Positions 35,507-47,530 of a stretch of DNA of 64,000 nucleotides are shown here, one piece after another. The DNA is from Pelecanus crispus (taxonomy: Eukaryota > Chordata > Aves > Pelecaniformes > Pelecanidae): NCBI RefSeq assembly GCF_030463565.1, contig NC_134648.1:47368346-47432345 (forward strand), in the 5' to 3' direction. The notes under the pieces are model-generated. The model was not told where the DNA came from. It ran no database searches and saw only the letters and a program-made list of their open reading frames with translations. The position numbers and the translations under genes were made by a program. Numbering within the stretch: position 1 is the stretch's first letter; each line of letters opens with the position of its first letter.

Positions 35507-35900
35507 CTGCGTGTCGAGGAAGGGTTCACCTGCCAAGTTGGAGCGTCGGCGGCAGAAGTGGAGCAGCGGCGGCAGGCATGACCGCGGCTGGCAGCGGCTC
35601 GGCTGCGGGGATGCCGCGGCCTGTCACCCGGGTGGGCGTCCGGCGGCCCTGCAGCGGGCCCCGCCGTGGGCTGGCGGGGAGCGGTGGGGAGCGGTGGGAG
35701 CAGTGGGGAGCGGCACGGCGGAGCCCCAGCCGTGCTGGGGTGTGCGGCAGCGCACCAGGCACCGCGCGGGGCTGTGCAGCAGCAGCAAAGCCCTCTAGCT
35801 GCAGCAAAACCGCACTTCACGCTCGTGTCGAGACCCCCGCGCTCGCTGGCTGGCTCGCTCTCACACGCTGGTGGTGGTATCACCAGCTCCTAAGGCTCGC
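35507..35900 (-). promoter_or_regulatory. Probable SYNDIG1L promoter and non-coding first exon
   Basis: A GC- and CpG-rich block ends, in minus-strand reading, at CACGCAG followed by GTAAGG (donor at 35506-35501), a near-perfect donor. It is on the strand required to supply the missing 5' exon of SYNDIG1L. The transcription start is not visible; the right boundary is where CpG density falls. The intron would be about 11.6 kb. The alternative is the island near 30 kb. Confidence 0.4.
35670..35720. repeat. Minisatellite-like GTGGGGAGCG units
   Basis: About four imperfect copies of a ten-base unit (GTGGGGAGCG, GTGGGAGCA and variants). It lies within the CpG-rich block assigned to SYNDIG1L exon 1. 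Confidence 0.65.
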
Positions 35901-37417
35901 TAATGAGAGCTGTGCATCGCCACCGCTGCTCTTCTATCGCGTCCTCCCAACGTGATTTCTTCTCCTGCTGGTTTAGATAACAAGGCAGAAACTCTCTCCT
36001 TTCTCTTCTGCTCGCTGCATTTCCCAGCGCACAGCCCTTCCCACTCCCCCAGCAAGGGAAAGACCCCGTGCCAGCAAGCAGAGTTTAAAGGAAAAGGATA
36101 AATGGGATTTCTTGCTGCCAGAGCTGGTGTTGAGGGGTCAGGCAGCCTGTCCTGGGGGCTGCATCCCAGGGGCAGGCAACTCATTCACTGGCTCAGCCAG
36201 GTATTTTTCTGCCCTGCTCCGTAAGGACCCTGGTGGGATATTGACTTGCCTCACACACACCTGGGCATCACTCTGGTTAGCGGAGTTAACCTGGGTTTGC
36301 ACCAGAACAGCAGGAGTCAACACCGTAGGCCCCGCAACGCATCCTTCCCACATGCCCCGCAAGCCAGGCAATGCCCCGGCTAGTCCGTGCCGCTCCCCAG
36401 TGCTCCGGCGGCTTTCTGAGCCCCACGCTGACTCCCTGCTTGCTCCTACCCTCCCCGAATACTCCCCCAGTGGCTCCCCCAGCTCAGTAGCACCCAGCAC
36501 CAGGGTGAATGCTAGCAGATACACACGCAGCTGAAGCCTGGTCCAGCCAGAAGGACCTGTTCAAGTGTGGGCAGAGAGCTGCCTGCCCTCGCCCGTCCCC
36601 AGTGCCCCTCTGCCAGGAGCAGACCGCACTGGGGAGACCCAGATGTGACCCACAGCCACCTGCACCCGCTGCTCAGCAGTCACCTCTTGCAGCCCGTTGG
36701 GACCACACTGTGGCTTCTCAGCACAACATGCCTTTCTGGAGGTCCAGGCTTGCCTCTAACGCCTCCCAACTTCTTCCAGATGCTGAACTGGATGATGGGT
36801 CATGTGCTAGGGCAGGTGGATCCTGTGGCCCCATCCCCAGAGGGGCTGGGGCTCTGGCTAGGGAAGGAGATAGTGGGGCAGCCTCCCCTCTGCTCCGGCT
36901 CCCAGGGAGGTGCACGTCTTTCGAGTAGCAGCTATGAGATCCTTTTGCAAAACCAAAGGGGCTGGCTGGATTACATGGGTTAATGATGGGACCAAAGCGC
37001 CTGCATTCCCCGAAGAACCAGCGTCGGGTGGCCAGCTTTTCCTCCCTGGGGGCAATCCACGTGTCCTGCTGTCAGCATCCCCCAGCAGGTCTGGGAAGGA
37101 TGCGGGCCCAAAAGACCAGCCCCAGGCTGAGGGCCTCAGCTGGGAAGCTGGTTCCAGGATGTCAGCCGGAGCACAGAGCTGCTGCTATGAACAGAGTGAT
37201 GCCGAGGGAAAAGGTGTCCCTGTTGGCCAGACCCAGCCAGCAGAGCTTGAGGGGGGTCTGAGAAGGGAATAGTCCATCCCTGTGTCCCTAGGGAGTGGGA
37301 GAGATAGACAAGGGCTTGGGATGCAGCAAAGGAAGTTTGTCATCTCCGTCATCTGAGTTCTGTCAGTCCAGGTTAAAGGCATCCTTTGGGAATGGCCTCA
37401 GCAGGTGACACCCCGCC

Positions 37418-37485
37418 TTGGGGCAGAAGGATGGAATGGATGACTCGTAATGGCCCCTCCAGCTCTCCAGTGACTCCAGCTCAGC
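37418..37485 (+). mobile_element. CR1-type LINE 3'-end fragment
   Basis: The stretch resembles the CR1 3' end, with a GGGGCAGAAGGATGGAATGG segment followed by GATGACTCG and CCCCTCCAGCTCT, where the family typically has a GGACTAGATGACCTC segment followed by CCCTTCCAGC. It is diverged and short, read by eye only. Confidence 0.45.
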
Positions 37486-39435
37486 CGAACTCCAGGCAAA
37501 GCTCCATCTGCACATGCTCCAGGATGTCGGGGTGTCTGCAAGCAGAGCCCAGGTCCCCGGTCCTGCGTGGGCACGGGGTGACCCACAGCCCTGTGAGGAA
37601 GCAGGGGAGACAGTGGGAGTTGCCGTTGCATGGCTGGGAACAAGGAGGTTTAGTGGCAATCACCTTTCCTGAGTGACAGTCCCCGTAAAGGTCCTCCTTG
37701 TGTTCCCGAAGCCTGTGGGGACGCGGTCAGCTGGAGCGCAGCCCGCTGCCGGCTGCCTGCTTTCCTGGCCCTGTTGTTTGCCTCAGTTATCAGAGCCCGT
37801 GCAGCCCCATTCAGCCAGCATGTGCTAATTAAAGGCAAGCAATGAGGGTCTCATCACACAAGGATAGCCTTTTGGCCAGGCTGGAGGGGCTGTGGAGGTG
37901 GAGGGAAGCAAGATGTGGGCTCAAAACCCTTCTCTCCATGCCATGGGGGAGACTGAAAGAAAAACTCAGTTGCTGGATGAAGCATCTTCATCTATGGCTT
38001 GCCAAGGCCCTGAGAGCTGCTTCAGCTTTACACCACTCCGTCCTTCACCAGGGCCACACACATCGCTGGATTAACATGCAGGCACTGCGATTGCCCGGCG
38101 GGGCAGGGGATTAGCCCTCACCAACTTTTACAGATACTGCTTAGCGGCGGAGCTGCAGCACTGTTTCTCCTGCTTTAATGATGATAAGGCGACATTAGCA
38201 TCCCAAATCAAAGTCTCTCTGACCTCGGGCAGCTCTGAGAGAAATGTATGCATGCACAGATACTATATGTACGTGCTAGTGCTTATGGAGGTATGGCAAA
38301 AAAAACAGCTTAAGTGATGTGGTTTGGGGCTTTGCTTTTCTAACCGCAGCCATCCAGCCCAGATTAGAGAGGGGCAGCATCCCTGGGAGGTGACACGAAG
38401 CAAAAGGGCTGCATGACCTGGAGGAGTCAGTCAGAGATGAACCACCTCCGGGGCACCGAGGATAAGCTGCCGGTCAGAAACTTTCCTGCCCAGAGAATGA
38501 AAAGGGACAGAATGCAAAGCAAAATGCACGCAGCCTCCCGCTCCACTGAAACTTCTTGTCAGATTTATGCATCCGCTGGGATGAATGAAAGGAAAATGGA
38601 TATTGAAATGGCCCTTTGCTCTCAGCTGCAAGGGAGACCTCTGGCAAGAGCCCATCCAGCAGAAGGAAATGAGATCTCATTACATTAAATATTAGCTGAC
38701 GCGCTATCACATTGGTCTTGTTATACCAGCTAAATGATGCCCCTCTTCAAAAAATAATTAGAAAAAATGTTGCCATAGACATAAAATATGCAAGGAAAAG
38801 GCTGTGCTTGTGTTTCAGGGCTGCTTGCACGGGAAGGTGGGGTTTTGTTTTGATTATGTTCTCTCAAACATTAAAAACTCCCTGCCAATATGTCCTGAGC
38901 TTCACATGCTTCATCTAACTACAGACATAGCAACAGATAAATACGCCACGACAAATTTGGTAACATTACTTTATTGACGGCCAAAAAAACCCACATCAGT
39001 CAAGACTGAAAACCTGAACTCCTGCCAGATAGTCTCAAGTGGAGAGCTGAGATGAAAGATTTCGCGCCAGAAAGGGACAGAAACTACAAAAACCCGCAAT
39101 AACTGGAAGGCCTCCGCGAAGGTGAGGACTCGGCTGCAGAACATCCTCAAAGAAGCAGAAACAGAGAGTGGAGGCACGGTGAAAGGGAAACAAATCACAC
39201 TTGAGACAACTGGACGTTGTCGCTTGGGCGGCTGCATCAGCGGGACCAAAGGACACCAGGCAGGACCTGCTCATCAGAGGCACTTGGCACCCCTTGCACC
39301 AGCAAAATAAGCGGGGGGATTTGAAGTACCTATTTATGAGGACTGGGGGTAGCACTGAACAGATTAAAGTTATATTTGCAGCTATTAAAAATGATCAGAT
39401 TAGTGAAATCTAGAGACAAGAGAGAAGCTTCAGAG

Positions 39436-39712
39436 GGATCAGCCAAAGCTAATTAATTGGGCAGCATGATGGGAGAAAAAATTAAGCGTGGACAAGGAGA
39501 AGGTAAAGCATATTGGAAGGAACAACTAGTAATTTCCAAATTAACTGGAAGCATGAAGGGGAAAAAAAAAAGATGTGGGTGTATCTGTGGACAATAGAGT
39601 GAAAACCATCTGGTTAATGTACAGTGGTGAGGAAAAAAAAACCCAACATGCTGTCAGATTGTTTTCATAGAGGGATACAGAAAATAATAAAAATATTACA
39701 GTACTGTGTTGG
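39436..39712 (+). mobile_element. Old CR1-like LINE fragment, reverse transcriptase region
   Basis: The stretch follows the 3' part of CR1-family ORF2 by eye: GGGCAGCATGATGGGAGA, then CATATTGGAAGGAACAAC, then GGTGTATCTGTGGACAATAG, then GTGAAAACCATCTG and CCAACATGCTGTCAGATTG, in the same order and at about the usual spacing. The frame is broken by stops and A runs. It is an old truncated copy with no coding capacity. Confidence 0.55.
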
Positions 39713-40951
39713 TAGTGACTCAGCTGTTACGGATAAGTTGAGGTTTTTCAATTAGAAGACATTCAGATCATTTATTGTGAAAAATACAGTTAAAAGAAAA
39801 AATAAAGTCTTCTGTAAAAGTGAAGCACTGAGCTCTGGAGCGCAGAATGAAGTTTCTAAGCATTTACGAGGAAATCTGGCTGTTTAGGAGGCAGCAGTAA
39901 CCAAGGCGTAAGCTGCAGGTCCCTTACAAAACATAGCACCCAGCATCAGATTTTGTCACGCCTCTGATATGATTAGCACCTGATAACACAGATGTCTCCA
40001 CCTTCCTGTGTAGTTAAAGCTCCTGAAAAGCCTGTGTCTGCGATATATTTGAATAGCATCCTTCTGGGATTAGTGTCATTTTCCTCCTTCTCAGTAAATG
40101 TCGGCTTCTGAGGAGGCCAAAGACTAAAATGCTTCAGCAAAGAGAAATCCACGGGGAACTCACTTCCTACCTCCCCCTTGTCCCCCATCGCCCGTGGCCC
40201 CGACAGTGTCATGTGCAGCTGTTTTGGAGCAGGGCTGTCTTCTTCCTACTCCTTGTCAGCGGTGCTGGAGCAGCGTTCAGGCTGCCCAGCGCCGGGCACT
40301 TTCCTTAGGCAGATGATGGATGGGGGAAGGCTGGTGCCTTTGGAAAGCTATTCAGACCACCTGAATTCTGCAGTAATTAAGCTCTCAGTTGACATGCTGT
40401 GAGTAGGCATTCAGTGGGACCTTTTCGTCGGTTCAGCTAGGGAGCCTTATTGGATGCCTAAAGTATGTAGGAGCATCTCCAGCTCCTCACAGCATAGGAA
40501 ACACCCATCCTCCTGGACAATCGCTTGGATGCCCGTCCCACTTGGGACAACAGGACACAAAAGTCGTTATGGAAAAGGGCGAGTCCTCATGAGGACAAGA
40601 GACCCCCATGAATTCCGAATGTCCCCTTCAGAGCCTATGCTCCTGGACAACAGCCAGCTGAGGTGTAGGCTGGGAGAGCGGGGGAGCAGTGTGGGACGTA
40701 CAAGGATGTGGAGGGGGGCAAGGAGGGAGAAGGAGGTGGGTGTGTGCATGGGTGTATGCATGTCGTGTAGGGGATACGTTCAGGCAAATAGTGGACATCC
40801 GGAGGACAAGCGGGATAGGGAAGGGAACCCTGTGTACTGTCTAGCTGCTTTGCATCACTCTGGCAAAGCAAAGCAGCTCTAAGCCCAGAATAGCTGGTCC
40901 ATATGCTTTGGCTGCTTTCACCCGCAGCCAGAGCCTTGTGGTAAATCTGGC

Positions 40952-41520
40952 TGTCGTGTTTAGCCCCAGCCAGCAACTAAGCACCATGCAGCCGCTCGCT
41001 CACTCCCCCTACCCCGATGGGATGGGGGAGAGAATCGGAGGAGTAAGAGTGAGAAACACTCCTGGGTTGAGATAAGAACAGTTTAATAATTTAAATAAAG
41101 TAAAATAGTAATGATGATAATAACAATATAATAACGATAATAACAATAATAATATACAAAGCAAGTGATGCACAATGCAATTGCTCACCACCCGCCGACC
41201 GATACCCAGACAGTTCCCGAGCAGCGATCGCTGCTCCCCGGCCAACCCCCCCCTAGTTTATATACTGAGCATGACGTCATATGGTATGGAATAGCCCTTT
41301 GGTTGGTTTGGATCAACTATTCTGGCTGTGCCCCCTCCCAGTTTCTTGTGCACCTGGCAGAGCATGGGAAGCTGAAAAGTCCTTGACTAGCATAAGCAGT
41401 ACTCAGCAACAACCGAAACATCAGCGTGTTATCAGCATTCTTCTCCTACTAAATCCAAAACACAGCACTATGCCAGCTACTAGGAAGAAAACTAACTCTA
41501 TCCCAGCCGAAACCAGGACA
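40952..41520 (-). mobile_element. Solo LTR of an ERVK-like endogenous retrovirus
   Basis: A 569-base element bounded by TGT and ACA ends. Read on the minus strand it begins TGTCCTGGTTTCGGCTGGGA and ends CTAAACACGACA. It is flanked by a perfect 5-base duplication, CTGGC, at 40947-40951 and 41521-41525. Internally, on the minus strand, it has TATATAAACT (TATA box), TGACGTCA (CRE-like), an ATT-rich tract and an ATTAAA-type polyadenylation signal. I recognise it as an LTR family common in non-galliform birds. There is no internal region or open frame, so it is a recombined solo LTR. It could donate a minus-strand promoter, which is the orientation of SYNDIG1L about 5 kb away. Confidence 0.9.
41098..41157. 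repeat. AAT-type microsatellite inside the LTR
   Basis: Imperfect run of AAT and AATAATGATG variants, a known variable part of this LTR family. Probably polymorphic in length. Confidence 0.85.
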
Positions 41521-41567
41521 CTGGCCATGAAAGATAACAGTCTATTAAAAAACCAAAGCTGAGCTGG

Positions 41568-41640
41568 GACTCCCTGTCTGCTGTGGATGACCTCAGTGGG
41601 ATCCTTCCCAGCCTGATGCGCTGTGATTCTGCGACCATGT
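41568..41640 (+). mobile_element. CR1-type LINE 3' tail fragment
   Basis: The segment GATGACCTCAGTGGGATCCT, then TCCCAGCCTGATG, then CTGTGATTCTGCGA follows the order of a CR1 3' end, which finishes in short ATTCTATGA-like repeats. It is diverged and lies 48 bases beyond the solo LTR. Confidence 0.5.
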
Positions 41641-43323
41641 ACTGTTTGGATGGTGTCACCAAATGGCAGAGCTGAGATTGCTGTTGAAGGTGAAACTCTG
41701 AGTCATGAAGAAAACCAAGGGGAAAAAACCACACAACCCCAAACCTGTACTCCCATGTAGCTTGTACCAAAAAAGCTCAGTGAGCTTCAGCTGTAAAAAA
41801 TGTAGATGTTTTTGGGACAGGGTAGAGTTAAGAGTGTTTGAGACCTGTCTACACACTTCTGCATCCTATTATGTTGAATTTAGGGCATAAACTGAAGACT
41901 TCACTCTGACATAATTCTTCCCAAGAATAGAAGTCTGTGACATGTGCTTGCCTGGCAAATCTTGCCCAGCTCCGATCAGGATGGAAGTGAGGTCAATGGC
42001 TGACGGACGTGATTCAGCCTTCCTGCTACCAGGGCTGGTTCTGCTGCTGGTACTGACTGCAGCCACTGATCCCCGGGGCTTTGGAGGGCAAGAAGAAAAT
42101 AGCAGGATTGAGCTGTGTTCAGAGAGGAGATGACAGAGAGTGAACTCCCCATGTCCCAGAGCTGGCTTTGAGCCAACAGGGTTCAATTCTCTAATCCCAC
42201 AAGGACCTGATCTGCGATGCTTCTCTTCCTCAAAGGTTCATCTACTTCTTTTTTTTTCTGTTCCCTCTATTTTTCAGAGTTGTCCTGCTCTGCCTAAAAA
42301 GGCTGCGTTGGGCGAGGTTGTGTCCCAGCCTGTGCACGTGGGGACATGGGCAGCCACAGCGGCTGGGAGCTCTCAGGCTTCCTCTGTGCCGCAGTATGGC
42401 TGCAGAGGGTTTAAGTCCAACCCCAGCAAAGACAGCGACTACCTGTGGTGGCAGGCACCTGCTTGAAAGCAGGTCCCCCACTGACTAATTGCTGAATAAA
42501 GCGTCTTTAGAGGCTCGCAGACTGAGCCCTGGGGAGCTCCTCACTCAGCTATTGGCAGGAGGCATGAAGCTGTACAGTGCTGCCGAAGCCCAAGATGAAA
42601 GGCAGGCAGCAGGGTTAGGAAGAAGGTATCAAGGAGCAGCTGTGGGAGCACCACAGGGACCTTCCCCATTTGTGCTCAGTCCCTTGCTGGCTCAGAGGAG
42701 GGGCAGTGGTGGGCTGCATCCCTGTCTGCGGGATCCCGCAGCCTCCTGCAGACCCTCCAGCATCTCCCGAGGGCTTGTGCTTGGCTCACAGGCAGCTGAG
42801 TGCATGGGGCAACCTCCACTTCATGGCTGGGGTGGGGACCAGACCTTGCGTCGGGGGATACTCCCGCTGCAAACCCCCATGCATGCAGACCTGCAGATCT
42901 CGGGGCTTCTGCTTTTTTTTTTTTCCTTCCTGGTAGCAAGCCTCTGGGGAAACTGGTTGTGAACATTTTAAGGAAATTCAGCTCGGCAAACAGGAACAGA
43001 AGGGCTTTGCCCCCCAGACGCTTAAAAAATATTGAAATTCACTTGGGTAAGCAAAAAAATGGCTGAACTGTCATGCATGAGGCACATGAATCATCTTTGG
43101 GGAGAAAAGCGATCCTGTCGATGTCCGGGCTTGAAGTAACAGTAGTTAACATTATAATGACTCATACCACATATGCGTCACATCGTTTTTCATTAAGAGA
43201 GCATTCTGGTGTCCTGTGACTAACTGGAAGCTGGAATCATGGTCCTAAAGCCTTGGGCCGGGGACTTGTCTTGTCCATATGCTCTGGCTGAGTGCCAAAG
43301 GCATTGTCAGCCCTCAAATATTA

Positions 43324-43344
43324 AATAATAATAATAATAATAAT
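43324..43344. repeat. (AAT)n microsatellite
   Basis: Seven tandem AAT units. Confidence 0.95.
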
Positions 43345-46300
43345 TCTCAGATCAAACACTTCATTCAAATGACAAAATGAGATGGGCTTTGGAGCTGCCA
43401 TCCCCAGGGAGTGCTGTGGTTTTAATAGGGATAAAATGGATAAATTGAGGGCAGGCACCTGCAGAGAGGCCCTTCTTCTGCTCTCAGCTCATTAATGTCA
43501 AACCCAGCTCTGCAGCCCATTTCCGATCTTCAGACAAGGTCAAAATTTCCATTTTTGTCTCTCCACAGAAAGACCTTGGATTCCTTTTCAATAACCCTAG
43601 GGCCCCCTCAGCATCCTCCCAACAAATCTGTTGATCTGTGTAAATCCCCGCTAGCAGGCCACGGATGCCAGCTCCTGCAGCCCAAGCCACTCGATGAGTT
43701 CTCACCCAGACCAGCCCGTGTCCCACCAAGCCTCTCGGTTTGCCCATACTTGCCAGGGATCGAAGCTAGCACTGACCCTTCACCCTGAAAAATGGGGGCC
43801 TGGAGGCTGGAGGAGTTTGGGGTGATGAGGTGGAGGAGAAATGGGGGCCAAGAGATGCAATAGAAGGATGGATGAGTCAGGGAGGGAGAAAGGCAGGGGG
43901 AATCAGGGAATGAATTAGTGGCAACTAATTGAAGACAACCTCACTTCTTTGAGGGCAGCAGCTGCAGCTCTTGTGGGCTCAATCCCCAAAGTGGATGGTA
44001 GGTGGGCTGGCTTGCTACAGAAAGTGCTGGAGCCTGCAGAACGTCACAGGCTGAGTACCACAAGAGGTTGTCCAAACATCTATGCGCGGCTGGGAAACAC
44101 CCGTCCTGCTCAGACCTGCCCTGTGATAAGGCTCTGGAGAGCTTGGTCCATGACATGGGTGGGAAGCCCTGGTGTGGAATAGCAGCAGACACACTTATAG
44201 CAAGAGCAACTTCCTATGGGCATCCATGGAGTCTGATGTTCTCAGGGCAACGTCTCCTCCAGGCTCTGGGCCCTGCTAAAGCTTGTGCCATCAGCTTAAA
44301 ACTGCTCATCATAACCAAACTGTCCTCCAGCATAATGACAGTGTTGGACCTGGGCGCGAGCAGAGCAGCTGAGGGATATGCTGGAGTTACCATATCAAAC
44401 TGCAGGAAGAGAAAAAACACAATCTAGAAGATATCCATGGTGCTAAAACCACTTTACCCCCCTCCTATCTGAATAATACAGAGCAGTCAAATAGATTTTT
44501 ATCAAACTTTACAAAATATACTACCTATGGGCTAAAGGAAGCAAGAGAAAATGCATCTCAGAGGGTACTATTTGTATGGAAAGTGATGAACTACCAAAAA
44601 TAAGTGTTTATAATTGAAGCTCCCTCTCAGTCATTGCAGCAGGCGAGGACAGTGCTCTCCCTGCTGAAGAGCAAGCGCTATCATGGGTGGCACTAATGCA
44701 CCCTCTGCAATCCACAGCAGGCCAATAATCATCCACATCAGCTGCTGAAATACCTTGTAGGGGCTACAGTAACAGGAGGAAGAGTCTTACAAACCTTGGG
44801 AGCTGAGATTGCCTGGAGATAGAGACAAATATACAATAGCAGTGGGGTTCAGAGGGAAACAGCGGTCGTATAAATTGCCCATTCAGCTTTGCCTCTTCAA
44901 CCCCAGGACAACCCCTGAGCTGGACCTGTGACAAGGACAGCATCTGCAACCATTTTGGTACCACACTGACTCAGACTAGCTCTGAGGTATTTTCACAGGC
45001 AGGCAGGCTGTGGTGGGGAGCTTTAATCTAAGGAGAAGTAGCCGATGTATTTGTTTTCTTGTGGATGCTTGGCTGTAACAGCCAACTGTGCATGAAGTCT
45101 GTGCAGCTGCTTGTTTTTTATTTGGGTCCCTTCTCAGGGTTGTAGATTTAGTTGTACTAATAACTGCCTCAACCCCAGACTAGAGATCATTTAGGAACAA
45201 GAAAGCATTTCAGCTGTTGAGCATGCCGGGCTATGACATAAACAGTAATAGCTTGGAGGGACTGTGCCATAATCAATGGACTTAAGATACTGTTATCTGT
45301 GAGACATTTAAAGATGCAAACTCAAAAGCACATTTCTAAAAGGTGAGAATACAAAATAAAAATGTTTTACAAGCCCCTCTGGCTCTCCAAAAGCCATTGA
45401 TGTGTTTCTAATGCAGCATGCCAAACTCATCAGCACAAATAGCATCACGGCTGTCCTGAAGGGGCCTGCCTGCCTGCCTGCCCTTTTGCTCCACCAAGCA
45501 GGAGGGGCCCGTGTGTGCAGCCCTGTCTGCAGGGCAGACAGGAGATTTTGGGATGCAGAGGAGACGGATATCATGTACCGGCTGTGGAGACTCCCAGAGC
45601 AGGGCAGAGAAGGACAATGGAGGGAAGTGCCTGGGTCTCCCCATGGTTTGGGGCGCAGCAGGTAACACCTGGACCATGATGTACCATCACTGAGCATGTT
45701 GTTGTCATCCACAACCCGTGAGACCATGGAAACTCAGCTCTGGGCCTGTGGAGGTAAGGTCTGAAGACCAAAATGACCACGTAGCTTCTGGGTTGAGCTA
45801 TCCCAGCCACGGTCACCTCACCTCATAGCAGCACGTCCATGACATGTGGCCAGACTTCATTCCCAACTGCAACATCTCTCAGCTGTCTGAAGGTCCTCTA
45901 TTTTTAAAAACAAGCACCTGCTCCAGACCGATGTGCCAGCTTTGCAGAGTTGCTCCAACTGGGCTCTTCACAGCCAAGTATTGCTCCCCTGCGCTGCATG
46001 CCACACCAGCGTGCTTTTGAAGTGTGAGCGTCCTGCAGCAGCTCTGCTGACCCTGGAAACCGGGGAGGCGGGGTACCAAAGAGTATTCCATTTGTTTCCT
46101 CTAGTTGTGCAATTTGCACAGGCATTACCCTGATTTACTGCATCTCCTGATGACCTTGTGAGAGCAGTAAACACCCACGTGGCTGTTTGGTTCAATTATT
46201 GCAATTCCCTCTCCACAGGGCTTCACCATCATGCCTTGCAGGTTGTTCTGGAAGCAGCAGCATGCTGGCTTGCTGGCTGGAGCTGCATTGATCATGTTAT

Positions 46301-47259
46301 CTTCACTTCTGCTGCCTTTAAAGCACTGGATTGACTGACTTGGCCTCACCGGTCCTTAAAGATTTCACCAGCGTTTAATGTGGATGTCCTAAAGTCCTGT
46401 TCTTCATCTGCACAGGAACTGCCAGCCAAATCTTCTTGTCAAACCTCTGTCCTCACCTTAGCCTACTCTGTTCCTTCAGCAGTGCTACTATACAGCAAGA
46501 AGGTCTGGGCCTGGAGGATGCTGCACAGTTGGTATTATTCTGGTTTGTCAACTAGCTGCAATGCGGACTTCAGTAAATACCATTTTCTAACACACGGAGA
46601 TGCCACTGACGGGCAATACAGTGGCAGCAAGTATTGCGTGGACACACAAGAGGGAAAGGTGCGGTTTCATATCTGGGATGCTGCACATAATGGCACAAAA
46701 CCAGCCGCAGGAGAAGTGCCTTCTGGAGAGCTTGGAGCTGAAGTGGTCAGGAGATCAGGAAGGGCAATCAGAAGCTAGACAGAAAAGAGAGGAAGGATAA
46801 AGTTAGGGAGGTGAGGATAAGTTTAGACCTGATTCAAGAAGCCAACGGAGAGAAAGCCATCGATGCTATGTCATGGTGATAGAAGGAGGTGCCATTGGGC
46901 ATGGGCTGAAAAAGGCAGAGATAAAGGAGCATGGTTGGGGGTTGCAGAGCAGGGGCTGTGAAGACATGACTTTGACCAGCACCTGGGTTAGAGCTAGGGT
47001 TGTCCATGCAGTGGAGCAAGCAGGACCCTAGGGAAGCCAGGCACAACAGATTGGTAAGTCTTGGACATAGGCTGGGGGTGCAGGGTGACGGACAGAGGTT
47101 GGATGAAGGTGCCCACACTGCCTTCAAGCTTGGGTTGCAGGGAGAGGGTTGCATCACAGAAAGAAAGTCACCCCGCCGGTAAAGTAGGTTTTTAGCATTC
47201 TCCTCGCCACCCCATTTTTCCATCCTGCTCTGCACCAACTTCCTTTAATTTGCTCATTA

Positions 47260-47530
47260 AAGAGAGCTGGGTTATTACAACAAATTGTGGCATTTTCTCT
47301 TTAAACCTGTAAAAAAGCTAGAGCCCTGAAACTGCCCTGAACGCTAATAGGTACAATCCTGGCTCAAGCGAGTTATTGGCAAGCTTCTCACTAACTCCTG
47401 CGGAGCCAAGATTTCACCTCAGATGGAGGCTATCTTTCAATTAAAGGTATTACTCTTAATACTCATTAAAATTCTGTTTAATCCAGGCTCTACAAGGGGC
47501 AAACCATGAAATTCATTAAGAGTTGTATAA
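47260..47530. promoter_or_regulatory. Candidate AT-rich regulatory block
   Basis: Within GC-rich surroundings, this stretch is AT-rich and carries repeated TTAAT, ATTAA and CATTAA cores (for example TTCAATTAAAGG, TACTCATTAAAATTC and AATTCATTAAGAG). The texture resembles a homeodomain-bound conserved element. No conservation test was possible. Confidence 0.22.

Larger units (their letters stand above)
35901..40951. other. Intergenic, upstream of SYNDIG1L
   Basis: No coding exon is recognised. It contains two CR1-like pieces (37418-37485 and 39436-39712) and an AT-rich stretch at 38660-38960. The frames present are short and compositionally biased. Confidence 0.6.
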
